In this document: in pieces, positions 47,479-56,540 of the stretch
Layout: each line of letters starts with the position of its first letter
Position numbering within the stretch: position 1 is the stretch's first letter
NCBI GenBank assembly: GCA_013697625.1
Contig: JACCWN010000050.1
Location: forward strand, 1 to 64,000
Origin: Legionella sp.
Lineage (GTDB): Bacteria > Pseudomonadota > Gammaproteobacteria > Legionellales > Legionellaceae
Direction: 5' to 3'
Length of the DNA: 64,000 bases
The notes under the pieces: model-generated
Databases searched by the model: none
What the model was told of the DNA's origin: nothing
What the model saw: only the letters and a program-made list of their open reading frames with translations
Translations under genes and position numbers: made by a program

Positions 47479-47499
47479 TACCGTGCTTAATGCACGGTA
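47479..47499 (+). repeat. palindromic hairpin, repeat family 2 copy F
   Basis: TACCGTGC, a five-base loop and GCACGGTA form a perfect 8-bp stem, 50 bases downstream of the BON gene stop. The same stem recurs at 49897-49917, 48 bases after the bamD stop. There is no following T-run, so it is not a classic terminator. The rest of 47430-47632 holds no gene. Confidence 0.6.
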
Positions 47500-47632
47500 A
47501 TAATGCGATCTCCGAATCAAATGCATGTGCCGAAATCCGCGCACAAAGCAGGAAAGTTGAAATTTTAGCCTGATAATTTACCTTTAGATGGTTACCCTGT
47601 TTGAAGACACCGCATGACAAGGTTGTTATTGC

Positions 47633-47947
47633 CTATAATAACTTTTGTCCTTGTTGGATCCAAGACATAATTCCACCCTCTAAATTATAAACTTCTAGGC
47701 TATGATTTTGAGCCAATAATTTTTCACAGGCAAGTCTACTGCGCATACCAGCCTTACAATACATAACCAATTTTTTATTATCTAAAGAAGGTAACTGTTC
47801 TAGGGATATTCCTCCAAGCGGCTGGGAGATTGACCCAGGAATGCGTGCTTGTGCAATCTCATCTGGTTCGCGTACGTCAATCAATACTACTTCTTGGGAA
47901 TCAAGCCACTGCTTGAGTGTGGGTACATCTATTGTTTTAATATTCAT
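47633..47947 (-). CDS. single-domain rhodanese
   Basis: A 104-residue sulphurtransferase from ATG 47947 (AAGGA at ideal spacing). It has VLIDVREPDEIAQARIPGSI and the active-site loop CKAGMRS with C64 as the persulphide-carrying cysteine. Residues after the cysteine (KAGMR) fit the thiosulphate sulphurtransferase GlpE-like type. It would shuttle sulphane sulphur in the cytosol. Confidence 0.9.
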   Translation of the reverse strand: MNIKTIDVPTLKQWLDSQEVVLIDVREPDEIAQARIPGSISQPLGGISLEQLPSLDNKKLVMYCKAGMRSRLACEKLLAQNHSLEVYNLEGGIMSWIQQGQKLL

Positions 47948-48063
47948 AAAATTTCCTTGAACCGATGTCTGCATCGATCAATTGGTTTGTGATGGGTGAC
48001 TCTCATAGAAGTATAAATCAGGTAATGATTTTTATATAAGTGTGCTCCTGAAAGTTACTTAAG

Positions 48064-48714
48064 TTACTTATAGTCAGGGTGAGATTTTCTAAATAAAGAC
48101 AATACTACGGGTAACAATGAGATTAGAATTATACCATAAATCACAAGGGAAAAATTTTCTTTGATAATAGGCAATGAACCTAAGAAATAACCAATGCTTA
48201 ACAAACTCCCTGTCCATAGGAAAGCACTGAACAAGTTGTACAATGAGAACTGCAACAGATCCATGGCGCCTATCCCTGCAATGAAGGGAGCGAAAGTGCG
48301 AATTATTGGCAGGAACCGTGCAAATATCAGCGTTTTACCACCGTGTTTTTTATAAAAAATATGGGTATCGTTTAGATGTTTTTTGTTTAACAGCCAAGAA
48401 GACTCGGCTGTAAAAATGCGAGGACCCAATAACTTACCTATTAGGTAATTGAATTGATTACCAAGTAAAGAGGCAACAAACAGTATGGCAAACAGGACCA
48501 GGATGTTCAAAGAATTTGTGGGTTGTGCTGCTATACTACCAGCTGCAAACAGTAAGGAATCTCCAGGCAAAAAAGGCGCCACAACCAAGCCGGTTTCACA
48601 AAAGATTATCAAAAACAAAGCAAGGTAGGCCAATAGTCCATAGGAAGTGACAAAAGCATTGAGGTAAACATCTATATGTAACAACATGCCAAACAGCTGA
48701 TGGAAATAGTCCAT
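48064..48714 (-). CDS. DedA-family membrane protein
   Basis: A 216-residue inner-membrane protein with about five membrane segments. The family's two motifs are [20 protein letters not shown] (E and G-D-S) and [19 protein letters not shown] (R-x-x-P...R). DedA proteins are linked to membrane potential and to flipping of undecaprenyl phosphate or phospholipids. tRNA-Ser lies upstream on the same strand. Confidence 0.92.
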   Translation of the reverse strand: MDYFHQLFGMLLHIDVYLNAFVTSYGLLAYLALFLIIFCETGLVVAPFLPGDSLLFAAGSIAAQPTNSLNILVLFAILFVASLLGNQFNYLIGKLLGPRIFTAESSWLLNKKHLNDTHIFYKKHGGKTLIFARFLPIIRTFAPFIAGIGAMDLLQFSLYNLFSAFLWTGSLLSIGYFLGSLPIIKENFSLVIYGIILISLLPVVLSLFRKSHPDYK

Positions 48715-48748
48715 TATGAGCGCTTCATTATAAGGAAATGTATGATTG

Positions 48749-48833
48749 CGGAGAGACAGGGATTCGAACCCTGGGAAGGTTGCCCTTCAACGGTTTTCAA
48801 GACCGCCGCATTCGACCGCTCTGCCATCTCTCC
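48749..48833 (-). tRNA. tRNA-Ser (UGA)
   Basis: On the minus strand the acceptor GGAGAGA pairs with TCTCTCC plus discriminator G. The anticodon loop CTTGAAA contains TGA. A long variable arm (GTTGAAGGGCAACCTTCCC) marks a class II tRNA, and the T-loop GGTTCGAATCC is standard. The length is 85 bases without CCA, which is not encoded. Confidence 0.94.
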
Positions 48834-49066
48834 GATTGCTCGAATATTAATGTAAGCACCAATCTTTTGCAATTGTTTTCTACTCAATTTTTTAGTTAGA
48901 GCCTAAAACTGTTTTTTTTTGCAAAATAGCCTTAGTCAATATTCTAATAGTGTCTCGTTATAGCGCATTTGTAAACCACACCCTAGCATTTCCGAGGATC
49001 TTGGGTATAATGACCCAAATTTTCATAAAACCCGGATGATCGGGTGACGTTTATAGGCATTGATTT

Positions 49067-49849
49067 ATGAAACAAATAAAACCCTGGTTTTTACTCTGTA
49101 TTTTATTGGCTACTTCCTCTTGTAAAACATGGTGGAGTAAGGCTGAAGAGGAAAAAAATCCTTTTGAAGGAATGACCGCTGAACAGTTGTATAATGAGTC
49201 CCAACATTTAGTCAAGAAAAAACAATATGATAGTGCGACTAAAAGACTAGAGGCCATTGAAACAATGTACCCATTTAGTGATTACACTGAAGATTCACAA
49301 TTAGATTTAATGTTTGCCTATTATGAAAATGAAGACTATCCCTCTGCGGCCGCAACTGCTGATAGATTTATACATTTATACCCTCGTGCTCAGAATGTAG
49401 ATTATGCTTACTATCTAAAAGCGCTTGCAAATTTTCAACAACTACGGGGTGTGTTTGCAAAATATTTGCCTTTAGATGAATCTTGGCGTGACCCCGGAAC
49501 ACAAGCTCAAGCCTTTGCTGATTTTGAGGTTTTAATTCAAAGATTTCCAAATAGTAAATACAAAGCGAATGCCTTACAACATATGATTTATTTACGTAAT
49601 ATGTTTGCTCGACATGAACTTCATGTGTCACAATATTATTTCAAGCTTAAAATGTATGTAGCCGCTATTGAAAGAGCCAGTTATCTTGTGAAGAATTATC
49701 CTCAATCTCCATGCGTTCAAACTGCTTTGATCATAATGTATCAATCTAATAGAGCTTTGGGTTTAAATAATGCGGCTGAAGAAGTGATGCATGTGTATCA
49801 AGCCAATTATCATACAGATGTGATGTACTCTGGTTTGAGAGATCATTGA
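49067..49849 (+). CDS. bamD: BamD, outer-membrane assembly lipoprotein
   Basis: A 260-residue lipoprotein with the lipobox ATSSC (C19) after a short signal peptide. Five TPR-like repeats follow (EQLYNESQHLVKKKQYDSAT, QLDLMFAYYENEDYPSAAAT, FQQLRGVFAKYLPLDESWRD, VAAIERASYLVKNYPQSPCV), in the order of E. coli BamD. Together with BamA it inserts beta-barrel proteins into the outer membrane. Essential core gene. Confidence 0.95.
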   Translation: MKQIKPWFLLCILLATSSCKTWWSKAEEEKNPFEGMTAEQLYNESQHLVKKKQYDSATKRLEAIETMYPFSDYTEDSQLDLMFAYYENEDYPSAAATADRFIHLYPRAQNVDYAYYLKALANFQQLRGVFAKYLPLDESWRDPGTQAQAFADFEVLIQRFPNSKYKANALQHMIYLRNMFARHELHVSQYYFKLKMYVAAIERASYLVKNYPQSPCVQTALIIMYQSNRALGLNNAAEEVMHVYQANYHTDVMYSGLRDH

Positions 49850-49896
49850 TAAACGCACTTATTTTTTGAATAAAGAATACGCCATAGTTATCTACG

Positions 49897-49917
49897 TACC
49901 GTGCTTTAGGCACGGTA
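49897..49917 (+). repeat. palindromic hairpin, repeat family 2 copy G
   Basis: TACCGTGC, loop, GCACGGTA. The perfect 8-bp stem matches the copy at 47479-47499. It lies 48 bases after the bamD stop and before the tandem array, and is followed by a second GCACGGTAA word at 49918. Confidence 0.6.
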
Positions 49918-50014
49918 AGCACGGTAACGATATGGTATCAAGATCATTGCTGGATTCTGCGTATATAAGCGTCAACATAGGCATTATGACTGCATATATG
50001 TTTATGGGATCTCC

Positions 50015-50801
50015 GAGTATAGCACAAGCTCCGTAAAACACCCGGAGCTCCCTCGCTGTTATCCTGATGACATTGGTCAAATCGGAGGGGCTCGGGATGA
50101 CGGCATTCATTACCGTCATCCCGAGCTATTAAGCCATACCTTATATCATCAGGATAATAGCGAGGGATCACCGGGTATAGCACATGCTCCATAAAACACC
50201 CGGAGCTCCCTCGCTGTTACCCTGATGACATTGGTCAAATCGGAGGGGCTCGGGATGAAGGCATTCATTACCGTCATCCCGAGCTATTAAGCCATACCTT
50301 ATATCATCAGGATAATAGCGAGGGATCACCGGGTATAGCACATGCTCCGTAAAACACCCGGAGCTCCCTGGCTGTTATCCTGATGACATTGGTTAAATCT
50401 GAAGGGCTCGGGATGACGGCATTCATTACCGTCATCCCGAGCTATTAAGCCTTACCTTATATCATCAGGATAATAGCGAGGGATCTCCGAGTATAACACA
50501 TGCTTCGTAATAAACCCGGAGATCCCTCGCTGGTAACCTGATGGCATAAAATTAATTCGGAGTGGCTCGGGATGACGGCAGTAAGAAGTTTATTTTTATT
50601 TCAAGAATCCATAACTATTATCAGTGTAATTTTTAAATTTACCGTCATCCCGAGCCATTCAGCCCTCACCTCATATCATCAGGGTAACTGCGAGGGATCA
50701 CCGGGTATAGCACATGCTCCGTAAAACACCCGGAGCTCCCTGGCTGTTATCCTGATGACATTGGTTAAATCTGAAGGGCTCGGGATGACGGTATTAGGAA
50801 G
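50015..50801. repeat. tandem array of 158-bp nested palindromes
   Basis: Units start at 50015, 50173 and 50331 (each 158 bp, almost identical). A fourth, 214-bp unit starts at 50489 and has an insertion in its centre, and a partial fifth starts at 50703. Each unit has an inner palindrome (GCTCGGGATGACGG...CCGTCATCCCGAGC, e.g. 50090-50126) inside an outer one (CCTCGCTGTTATCCTGATGA against TCATCAGGATAATAGCGAGG). Transcribed RNA would fold into long double hairpins. No protein is encoded. This explains the 1-kb gap between bamD and rdgC. Confidence 0.92.
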
Positions 50802-50878
50802 TTTATTTTTAGTTCAAGAAACCCATCAGTTAAAATCAGATGCGTACTCTTCCTATATTTGGGAAAACCATTGACACA

Positions 50879-51802
50879 TCACACCGTAAGTTCTTCTTCA
50901 ACAGGTTGTTCAGAAGGAACCGGGGCTACAGCAGTTAATAAATCTTGTATCAACTCGCGTAAGTCTCCTGCAAGTAAGGTCAATGTTGCATCAAACTGTT
51001 GGTGTTGTTCATCTAATTGTTTAATATCATTAAATTCATCAATCAGATAATCAAGACTTTTTAATTTTTTAAAGGTGAAGTCATTGGTCAATGTCAATTG
51101 AATACGTTCTTTCCAAATGAGTGAAATCTCAGCAGTAGCCATGCCTTGGGATAACAAAGTTAAAATTTCTTCAGCAGGCAGCTCATAGCCTTTGCAAGTG
51201 ATGCGTTTGTTTTCGTCATCTAAAGAAAACAACAAACAATCTGAAGCTAATTGAAAATGTGTAGGTAGGGTTTCTGGTGTATGTATCCATTGAGCAAAAC
51301 GTAAGGCCAAATGATCTGTCTGAGGTAAAGGTTCAATTGATAAACCTGGAACCGATTTTCTAAAGAGAGAGAGTAGCTGAGAAGCTTGATTAGAACTTGA
51401 TGCATTTATAATTAACTGCTTGTTGAGAGAATCTAAAATGGCATACATTTTTTTTTGAATACAAAAGGATTTTGGCAATAACTCAAATTCCAGATCTTCT
51501 GCAAGTTGTGATTTTTCCGTACGTTTTACTTGACGTCTTTGTTGAGTTTCAATCAGTTGAATCTTTTCCGCAAGTAACTTATTAATCACGGCTCGAGGCA
51601 AAATGCGTTCTTCCTTTCCCATACAAATTAAAGATGCGCCTGCTACTTCATGAATGATTTCATCAGCAAACACATTTAGCCAGCCATATGTAAATCTAGC
51701 ATGTGGCGGACAAGGCTTAAGGGAGTCTTCAAGTAAAAAGGTCTTGAGATCTAGACCATCTTCAAGCTGATATTGATAGATAAGCACATTATTAAACCAC
51801 AT
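50879..51802 (-). CDS. rdgC: RdgC, recombination-associated DNA-binding protein
   Basis: A 307-residue protein. It starts MWFNNVLIYQYQ, and contains FTYGWLNVFADEIIH, ILPRAVINKLLAEKI and the C-terminal LTNDFTFKKLKSLDYLIDEF. RdgC forms a ring that encircles double-stranded DNA and limits RecA action. The length matches E. coli (303). It directly follows the palindrome array, whose structures may be relevant recombination substrates, though this is only proximity. Confidence 0.93.
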   Translation of the reverse strand: MWFNNVLIYQYQLEDGLDLKTFLLEDSLKPCPPHARFTYGWLNVFADEIIHEVAGASLICMGKEERILPRAVINKLLAEKIQLIETQQRRQVKRTEKSQLAEDLEFELLPKSFCIQKKMYAILDSLNKQLIINASSSNQASQLLSLFRKSVPGLSIEPLPQTDHLALRFAQWIHTPETLPTHFQLASDCLLFSLDDENKRITCKGYELPAEEILTLLSQGMATAEISLIWKERIQLTLTNDFTFKKLKSLDYLIDEFNDIKQLDEQHQQFDATLTLLAGDLRELIQDLLTAVAPVPSEQPVEEELTV

Positions 51803-51857
51803 ATTGTATTCCTTAATAAATTCGAAATTTTAGCATAAACCATACCTTCTGGGGGAG

Positions 51858-53735
51858 CTAAAGAATAAAATAAGTACCAATTGCAATGGTTCTATTGTGG
51901 GGTAATTTATAAAATTCAATGTTTAAGTTAGCTGAATAGTTACGCATTAAAAAGGCAAATAACCTTTCTTGCCAGTAGAAGAATAAAGATCGTTTGGACT
52001 TAGATGCCATGACATTTGGTATTTCTACCAAATAAGTTGCATTGTCAGTGTTTAATTTGAATGGCAATAGATTTTTATTTGAAGCACTTTCAAGCGCTCT
52101 TGGTATAGAAATGGTTTCCATAAAGCCATAATGCAAGGTCAGTTTACAAACCCGCTCATCCAGTATTTCAATTTGAAACCTTTTTTTGTAATCAAGATAC
52201 GGTTTATTGCCCACGATATAGTCCACTATTAAAATATTTTCAGGAACTGAATGACTCAATTTTAAAAAGTGTAGAAAACTGCCGCCACTTTTATCATAGA
52301 CATCTGTGATGAATATTGCCGTGATACCAGTCAATTGATTAAAACTTTTATAATGCAACTGTTTAATTATTTTGGAAATATCAGCTTTGTTCATATAGAA
52401 ATGTACTCTTAAGTAGTCCATTCCTATGTTCCATGTGAACATGATGATTGCAATGATCAAAGCAAAGGTACAAGGGATCCAACCACCGGTAGTGAATTTA
52501 TGTGAATTTGCACCCAGAAATGCCAAATCGATGAATATAAACAGGCTGAATATAAAGCCAGCCTTAATTTTCGACCATTTCCAAATGGACAGGGCCGTGT
52601 ATGCCACCATTGAATCCACCAATAACATATATAGATTTACAGCGATACCATAAGCATGGGCTAAATTGTCAGAGGTCTTAAAATATATAGATAAAGATAC
52701 TGTACCTAAAAACAAAAGCGTATTGATTTGGGGCACATAAATTTGCCCAATATATTTTTTTGAGGTATGAATGATGGAAATGCGTGGACATAATCCTAGT
52801 AATACAGCCTGTTTGGACAAGGAATATGTAGCAGTTATGATTGCTTGAGATGCAATAACCGTTGCCACGGTTGCTAAAATAACAAGCGGAAGAGAAAACC
52901 ACGCAGGAGAAATCATGAAAAATGGATTACCTATGGCATCTGGGTGAATTAGTAAATTAGCACCTTGTCCAAAATAATTTAAGAGAAGGCAGGGTAGGAC
53001 TAAAATAAACCAACTTGTACGAATTGGACTTTTACCAAAATGGCCGATGTCAGCAAACAAAGCCTCACCCCCAGTTACAACTAGAAAAATACCCCCCAAT
53101 ATGTAAAATCCTCGTGTGCCAGTAAGGTAAAAAAAGTGAATAGCGTAATAAGGATTTACCGCCAGTAGGACCTTGGGGTAAGCTATAATTTGACTAAGAC
53201 CCAACACAGCAATGGTACAAAACCACACTATGATGATAGGTCCAAACAAGTAGCCAATTCTGGCGGTACCTTTGACTTGTAAGCTGAATAAAAAAATAAA
53301 AATTATAATGGCAATGGGGAGAATATAGGGAGTAAAAAAATTAGACATGGCTCCCAAGCCTTCCACTGCGGATATAACAGAGATTGCAGGTGTCAACATG
53401 CCATCCCCTAACAATAAACCAGCACCAAAAATAGCAATTACATAAAATAGTCTCTGATATTTGGTATTTTTAAGCTTTAATAAGGCCAATAATGCAAGGA
53501 TACCACCTTCTCCATCATTATCAGCTTTAAAAATGATGGCCAAATATTTAAAAGAAATAATTAAAATCAAACTCCAAAATATGAGTGATAACACCCCAAG
53601 AACGTCTGCAGAGTTGATGGTAAGGTTATTTAAAGTAACTTTTAAAGCATATAAAGGACTTGTACCTATATCCCCAAATACAATGCCTAAAGCACCTATG
53701 GTTAATGCATATGAGAGTCCGGGGGTTGTTTTCAT
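51858..53735 (-). CDS. kup: Kup potassium uptake transporter
   Basis: A 625-residue carrier from ATG 53735 (MKTTPGLSYALTIGALGIVF; GGTGAT upstream). The first helix holds GDIGTSPLYALK, the conserved K+-binding motif of KUP/HAK transporters. About 12 membrane segments are followed by a C-terminal cytosolic domain of about 170 residues (from RVHFYMNKADISKI). It is a K+/H+ symporter. It starts five bases after the outer-membrane barrel gene, so the two are co-expressed. Confidence 0.93.
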   Translation of the reverse strand: MKTTPGLSYALTIGALGIVFGDIGTSPLYALKVTLNNLTINSADVLGVLSLIFWSLILIISFKYLAIIFKADNDGEGGILALLALLKLKNTKYQRLFYVIAIFGAGLLLGDGMLTPAISVISAVEGLGAMSNFFTPYILPIAIIIFIFLFSLQVKGTARIGYLFGPIIIVWFCTIAVLGLSQIIAYPKVLLAVNPYYAIHFFYLTGTRGFYILGGIFLVVTGGEALFADIGHFGKSPIRTSWFILVLPCLLLNYFGQGANLLIHPDAIGNPFFMISPAWFSLPLVILATVATVIASQAIITATYSLSKQAVLLGLCPRISIIHTSKKYIGQIYVPQINTLLFLGTVSLSIYFKTSDNLAHAYGIAVNLYMLLVDSMVAYTALSIWKWSKIKAGFIFSLFIFIDLAFLGANSHKFTTGGWIPCTFALIIAIIMFTWNIGMDYLRVHFYMNKADISKIIKQLHYKSFNQLTGITAIFITDVYDKSGGSFLHFLKLSHSVPENILIVDYIVGNKPYLDYKKRFQIEILDERVCKLTLHYGFMETISIPRALESASNKNLLPFKLNTDNATYLVEIPNVMASKSKRSLFFYWQERLFAFLMRNYSANLNIEFYKLPHNRTIAIGTYFIL

Positions 53736-53740
53736 CAAGA

Positions 53741-54694
53741 TCACCAAAACACATTTAAAGCGAGAACGTAGGCAATGAAATCTGCGGTATTTCTGCTACG
53801 AACCGGGAACCAAACCCCACCAATAAGGCCTAAATTGGACGTGAAGTTATACTCAATCGCAGGTGCTAAGGCTGCTTCAAAGAAGGCCCCACTACCAATA
53901 TTAACAGGAGGACCACTTATAAGGTTACTACTAGCAACACCATTGAATCGGGACTCGTCACCTTGGGATACATAGCCTTCCATAACCAATACCCAATTTT
54001 GAGTTAAACCATATTCAATGGCAAGATCAGCATCTATTTCACTACTGCTGTCAATGATTCCATTTGTAGAAATATCTCCACCATAACTGTTTCTCCCATG
54101 AACGCTTGCTGGGCCAAAATAGACATAATCCAAAATGAGCCTGGTCCGTAAAAAATGAGATTGGATTTGGGTCAATTTTTGAAAGTTCAGTGAAAATTGT
54201 GTTTGATGATTCCCCAAACCTGTTGAATCCGTTCCTAATGAAGTGGAGTTGAGCCTTTCAAAATGTCCTGTGGGAAAGGTTTCTTCGATGGTAAAACGTA
54301 AATCAGTCTTCCAAAAGGAATTTTTTTGTTCCAAAATTTGAAACCCTATAGCAGTTGAAACATCACCTATATTATTGAACCCTTGTCCTTGAGTATTATT
54401 AAAAACATAGGGTACTACCAGTTGAACATCCATCCAATCGGTAAATCCATGCGTTAGAACTGGATTGGCTACGAAGGTCCTAAAAGTTGGTGTTCGACGT
54501 AACCTACCTGCCTCATCATAACGGCCATGCGTGAAAATATCTAAACCATACATTTCAAAATTAGTATGCCCCCGCGGAATCGTGTGACCTGATGCTGCTA
54601 ACAAAGGCCCAGTCAACCATGGTGTAGCACTTACTGCATAATTTAGTGGGCTAATTAAAAAGGAGATGATTATTAATACTATACGGTGATACAT
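53741..54694 (-). CDS. outer-membrane beta-barrel protein (MetA-pathway/transporter-like)
   Basis: A 317-residue protein from ATG 54694 (MYHRIVLIIISFLISPLNYA), whose first 23 residues form a signal peptide cut after AVSA. The rest alternates polar and aromatic residues as in beta strands, with FRTFVANPVLTHGFTDWMDV, TDLRFTIEETFPTGHFE and LALNVFW, ending in the aromatic C-terminal residue recognised by the BAM machinery. It resembles the 'phenol degradation MetA' type of putative outer-membrane channel. Five bases separate it from kup. Confidence 0.75.
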   Translation of the reverse strand: MYHRIVLIIISFLISPLNYAVSATPWLTGPLLAASGHTIPRGHTNFEMYGLDIFTHGRYDEAGRLRRTPTFRTFVANPVLTHGFTDWMDVQLVVPYVFNNTQGQGFNNIGDVSTAIGFQILEQKNSFWKTDLRFTIEETFPTGHFERLNSTSLGTDSTGLGNHQTQFSLNFQKLTQIQSHFLRTRLILDYVYFGPASVHGRNSYGGDISTNGIIDSSSEIDADLAIEYGLTQNWVLVMEGYVSQGDESRFNGVASSNLISGPPVNIGSGAFFEAALAPAIEYNFTSNLGLIGGVWFPVRSRNTADFIAYVLALNVFW

Positions 54695-54873
54695 GAGCAG
54701 TCTTCCATGGCAAATTATATTTGAATGTTGTAGATTAGCCCAATTTTCGATTTTGGGAAACAGAAAAATGAATGCCAAACCTATTTTGTTAGGACCGTGT
54801 TCCAAAATAGGCGGTTTATCGCATTCATCTTTAAATAAGATTTATCATCAGTGCTTTTTATATAAGGTATCTG

Positions 54874-56163
54874 CTACCCATACACCAAAGTAGAACTTTG
54901 TTTTTTTACCCTACACTGAATCCAAACAATGATTGAAGTTCCTATAAGCGCTGAAAAAGGGATCAACATCAAGGCATGGTGATAGGACTGTAAGCTGTAT
55001 ACTCTGAGACCTGCCTGGGTTAGCGTGCCTTCCCAATAAAAGTCCATTATTTTGCCTATCAAAGTATGAAAAAAAGATCCACCTAACATATTAAAACAAT
55101 TTAAAAATGCGATGGTTATCCCTAAATATTTGTGTGGTACCAGGGTTGATCCAGCTGCAAACATAATGACTTGATAACAACACAAGATTCCTATGAAAAA
55201 GAACAGGGCACAAAGTAGCCACCAATTATCGATATAATGTGACAACAGTAATAAAAAAGACAAGGTAAGTCCTAGGCCACAGAGTCCAAGTACGGCATAG
55301 TTTCCTATTTTTTTACTTAAAAATGCGAGAAAGGGTCCACCCAAAAGGATGCCCACGAAAATAATAGAGGTCAGTAGTGCTGCATCTGATCTTGAAAATC
55401 CATAACTGCTCATCAAATAAGGAATGCCCCAAACATCTGCAAACCCCTCCAATGCACCAGCCATTAATAGGTTTGCAAAGGCAAGTGCCCATAAAACTGA
55501 AGATAGCAACACGGAGCAATGTGACAAACTGATATCACTGGTCTGGGTTTTTTGAGTCTGTTGGGGGCTTCTTAAAAATAAAAAGGTTAAAATTCCAATT
55601 AAAATAGATGCATAGGCAAGTGTCTGACCCAGGTGTTGGCCTCCAAAGCTTTGAATTAATTGGCTTATTGGTTTACCACCATAAATTGCACCAAGCAATC
55701 CAATGCTGAAAGAAAATCCAATCATTTTAGGATACTGTGAATTACTGAACCATTCCGAGACAACTTTGGACGTACCTAAGAAACCTACTGCAGAACCCGC
55801 GCCAATCAAAAACCTACTCAATATTGCCAAATAAAAATTGTTGGTAAAAATGAAGAGAAAAGCCCCTAATCCACATAAGGTAGCAAAAGCAAAGACCACT
55901 ACTCGCGCACCATATCTATCAAGTAACAAGGCTGTGGGAATTTGCATTCCTGCATATCCGTAATAATAAAATGCAGCTAACAAACCAAAGCTTGCAGCAT
56001 CAATAGAAAATTGGGCCAGTATTTCTTGCATCATCAATCCAGGCCAAAGACGTAGAATGAATTGAAAAGCAAAAAATATGAGTGGAAAAAACCACATGAA
56101 AAATGGCAAATAGCCATGATTGGAATTAAATAAATTGGTCTTAGGCACGATACTCTCCAGCAA
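54874..56163 (-). CDS. MFS transporter (Pht-like)
   Basis: A 429-residue major-facilitator protein with 12 membrane segments. The loop 2-3 motif is DRYGARVVVFAF, and the first helix is PLIFFAFQFILRLWPGLMMQ, typical of the phagosomal nutrient transporter (Pht) type of Legionella and Francisella-like MFS carriers. Such proteins import amino acids or nucleosides inside the host vacuole. Substrate is unknown. Pht membership is a judgement from overall resemblance. Confidence 0.82.
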   Translation of the reverse strand: MLESIVPKTNLFNSNHGYLPFFMWFFPLIFFAFQFILRLWPGLMMQEILAQFSIDAASFGLLAAFYYYGYAGMQIPTALLLDRYGARVVVFAFATLCGLGAFLFIFTNNFYLAILSRFLIGAGSAVGFLGTSKVVSEWFSNSQYPKMIGFSFSIGLLGAIYGGKPISQLIQSFGGQHLGQTLAYASILIGILTFLFLRSPQQTQKTQTSDISLSHCSVLLSSVLWALAFANLLMAGALEGFADVWGIPYLMSSYGFSRSDAALLTSIIFVGILLGGPFLAFLSKKIGNYAVLGLCGLGLTLSFLLLLSHYIDNWWLLCALFFFIGILCCYQVIMFAAGSTLVPHKYLGITIAFLNCFNMLGGSFFHTLIGKIMDFYWEGTLTQAGLRVYSLQSYHHALMLIPFSALIGTSIIVWIQCRVKKQSSTLVYG

Positions 56164-56485
56164 AACTTGTCAAAATGATTAATCAGACGTTTACCCCCCC
56201 TAGAGAAGGGCGTAATAGCAACGAACCACTCTAGGGTAAGTAGGGTAAAATAATGACGACCACAACTGGAGAATTGACGGTAGATATACAATCATGGCAA
56301 AAAGTAGCAGGTGCAATAGAAATTGCAAGGTGCATAGTACTTTTGTGTTGGCCATGATAATTCATATAAACATAAACTCGATAAAATCAGACTTTAAGAT
56401 ACCAAGCGGCTAAGGTTTTGTCAACAGCTTGTAGAAAATTGTGGCTTAAACAGGTTTCAAGGGTCATTTTAACAATTGCTAATTA
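56164..56485. other. intergenic region
   Basis: No convincing gene. A 34-codon ATG frame on the plus strand at about 56252 lacks a ribosome binding site. This is followed by the repeat family 1 copy before the next gene. Confidence 0.35.
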
Positions 56486-56540
56486 GACGCTGGCAGGAAA
56501 CTGATTTTACCTCTCAGTTCGAAGGGACTAGGCCCGAGAC
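56486..56540 (+). repeat. dispersed palindromic repeat, family 1, copy D
   Basis: GACGCTGGC at 56486, then CTCTCA and GGGACTAGG in the same order and spacing as the left half of the full copy at 31699. It is preceded by the same TAATTA flank. It touches the stop of the orphan gene at 56540. Confidence 0.5.

Noticed and set aside
49892-50192. Minus-strand open frames of 75-82 codons in the tandem array
   Set aside because: They lie inside palindromic repeats and read through the same repeated words, so they are not genes.
50015-50801. CRISPR array
   Set aside because: Units are 158 bp, nearly identical throughout and without unique spacers, and no cas gene is present.
56252-56356. 34-codon plus-strand ATG frame
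   Set aside because: No ribosome binding site, no recognisable motif, and the frame ends shortly in non-coding sequence.
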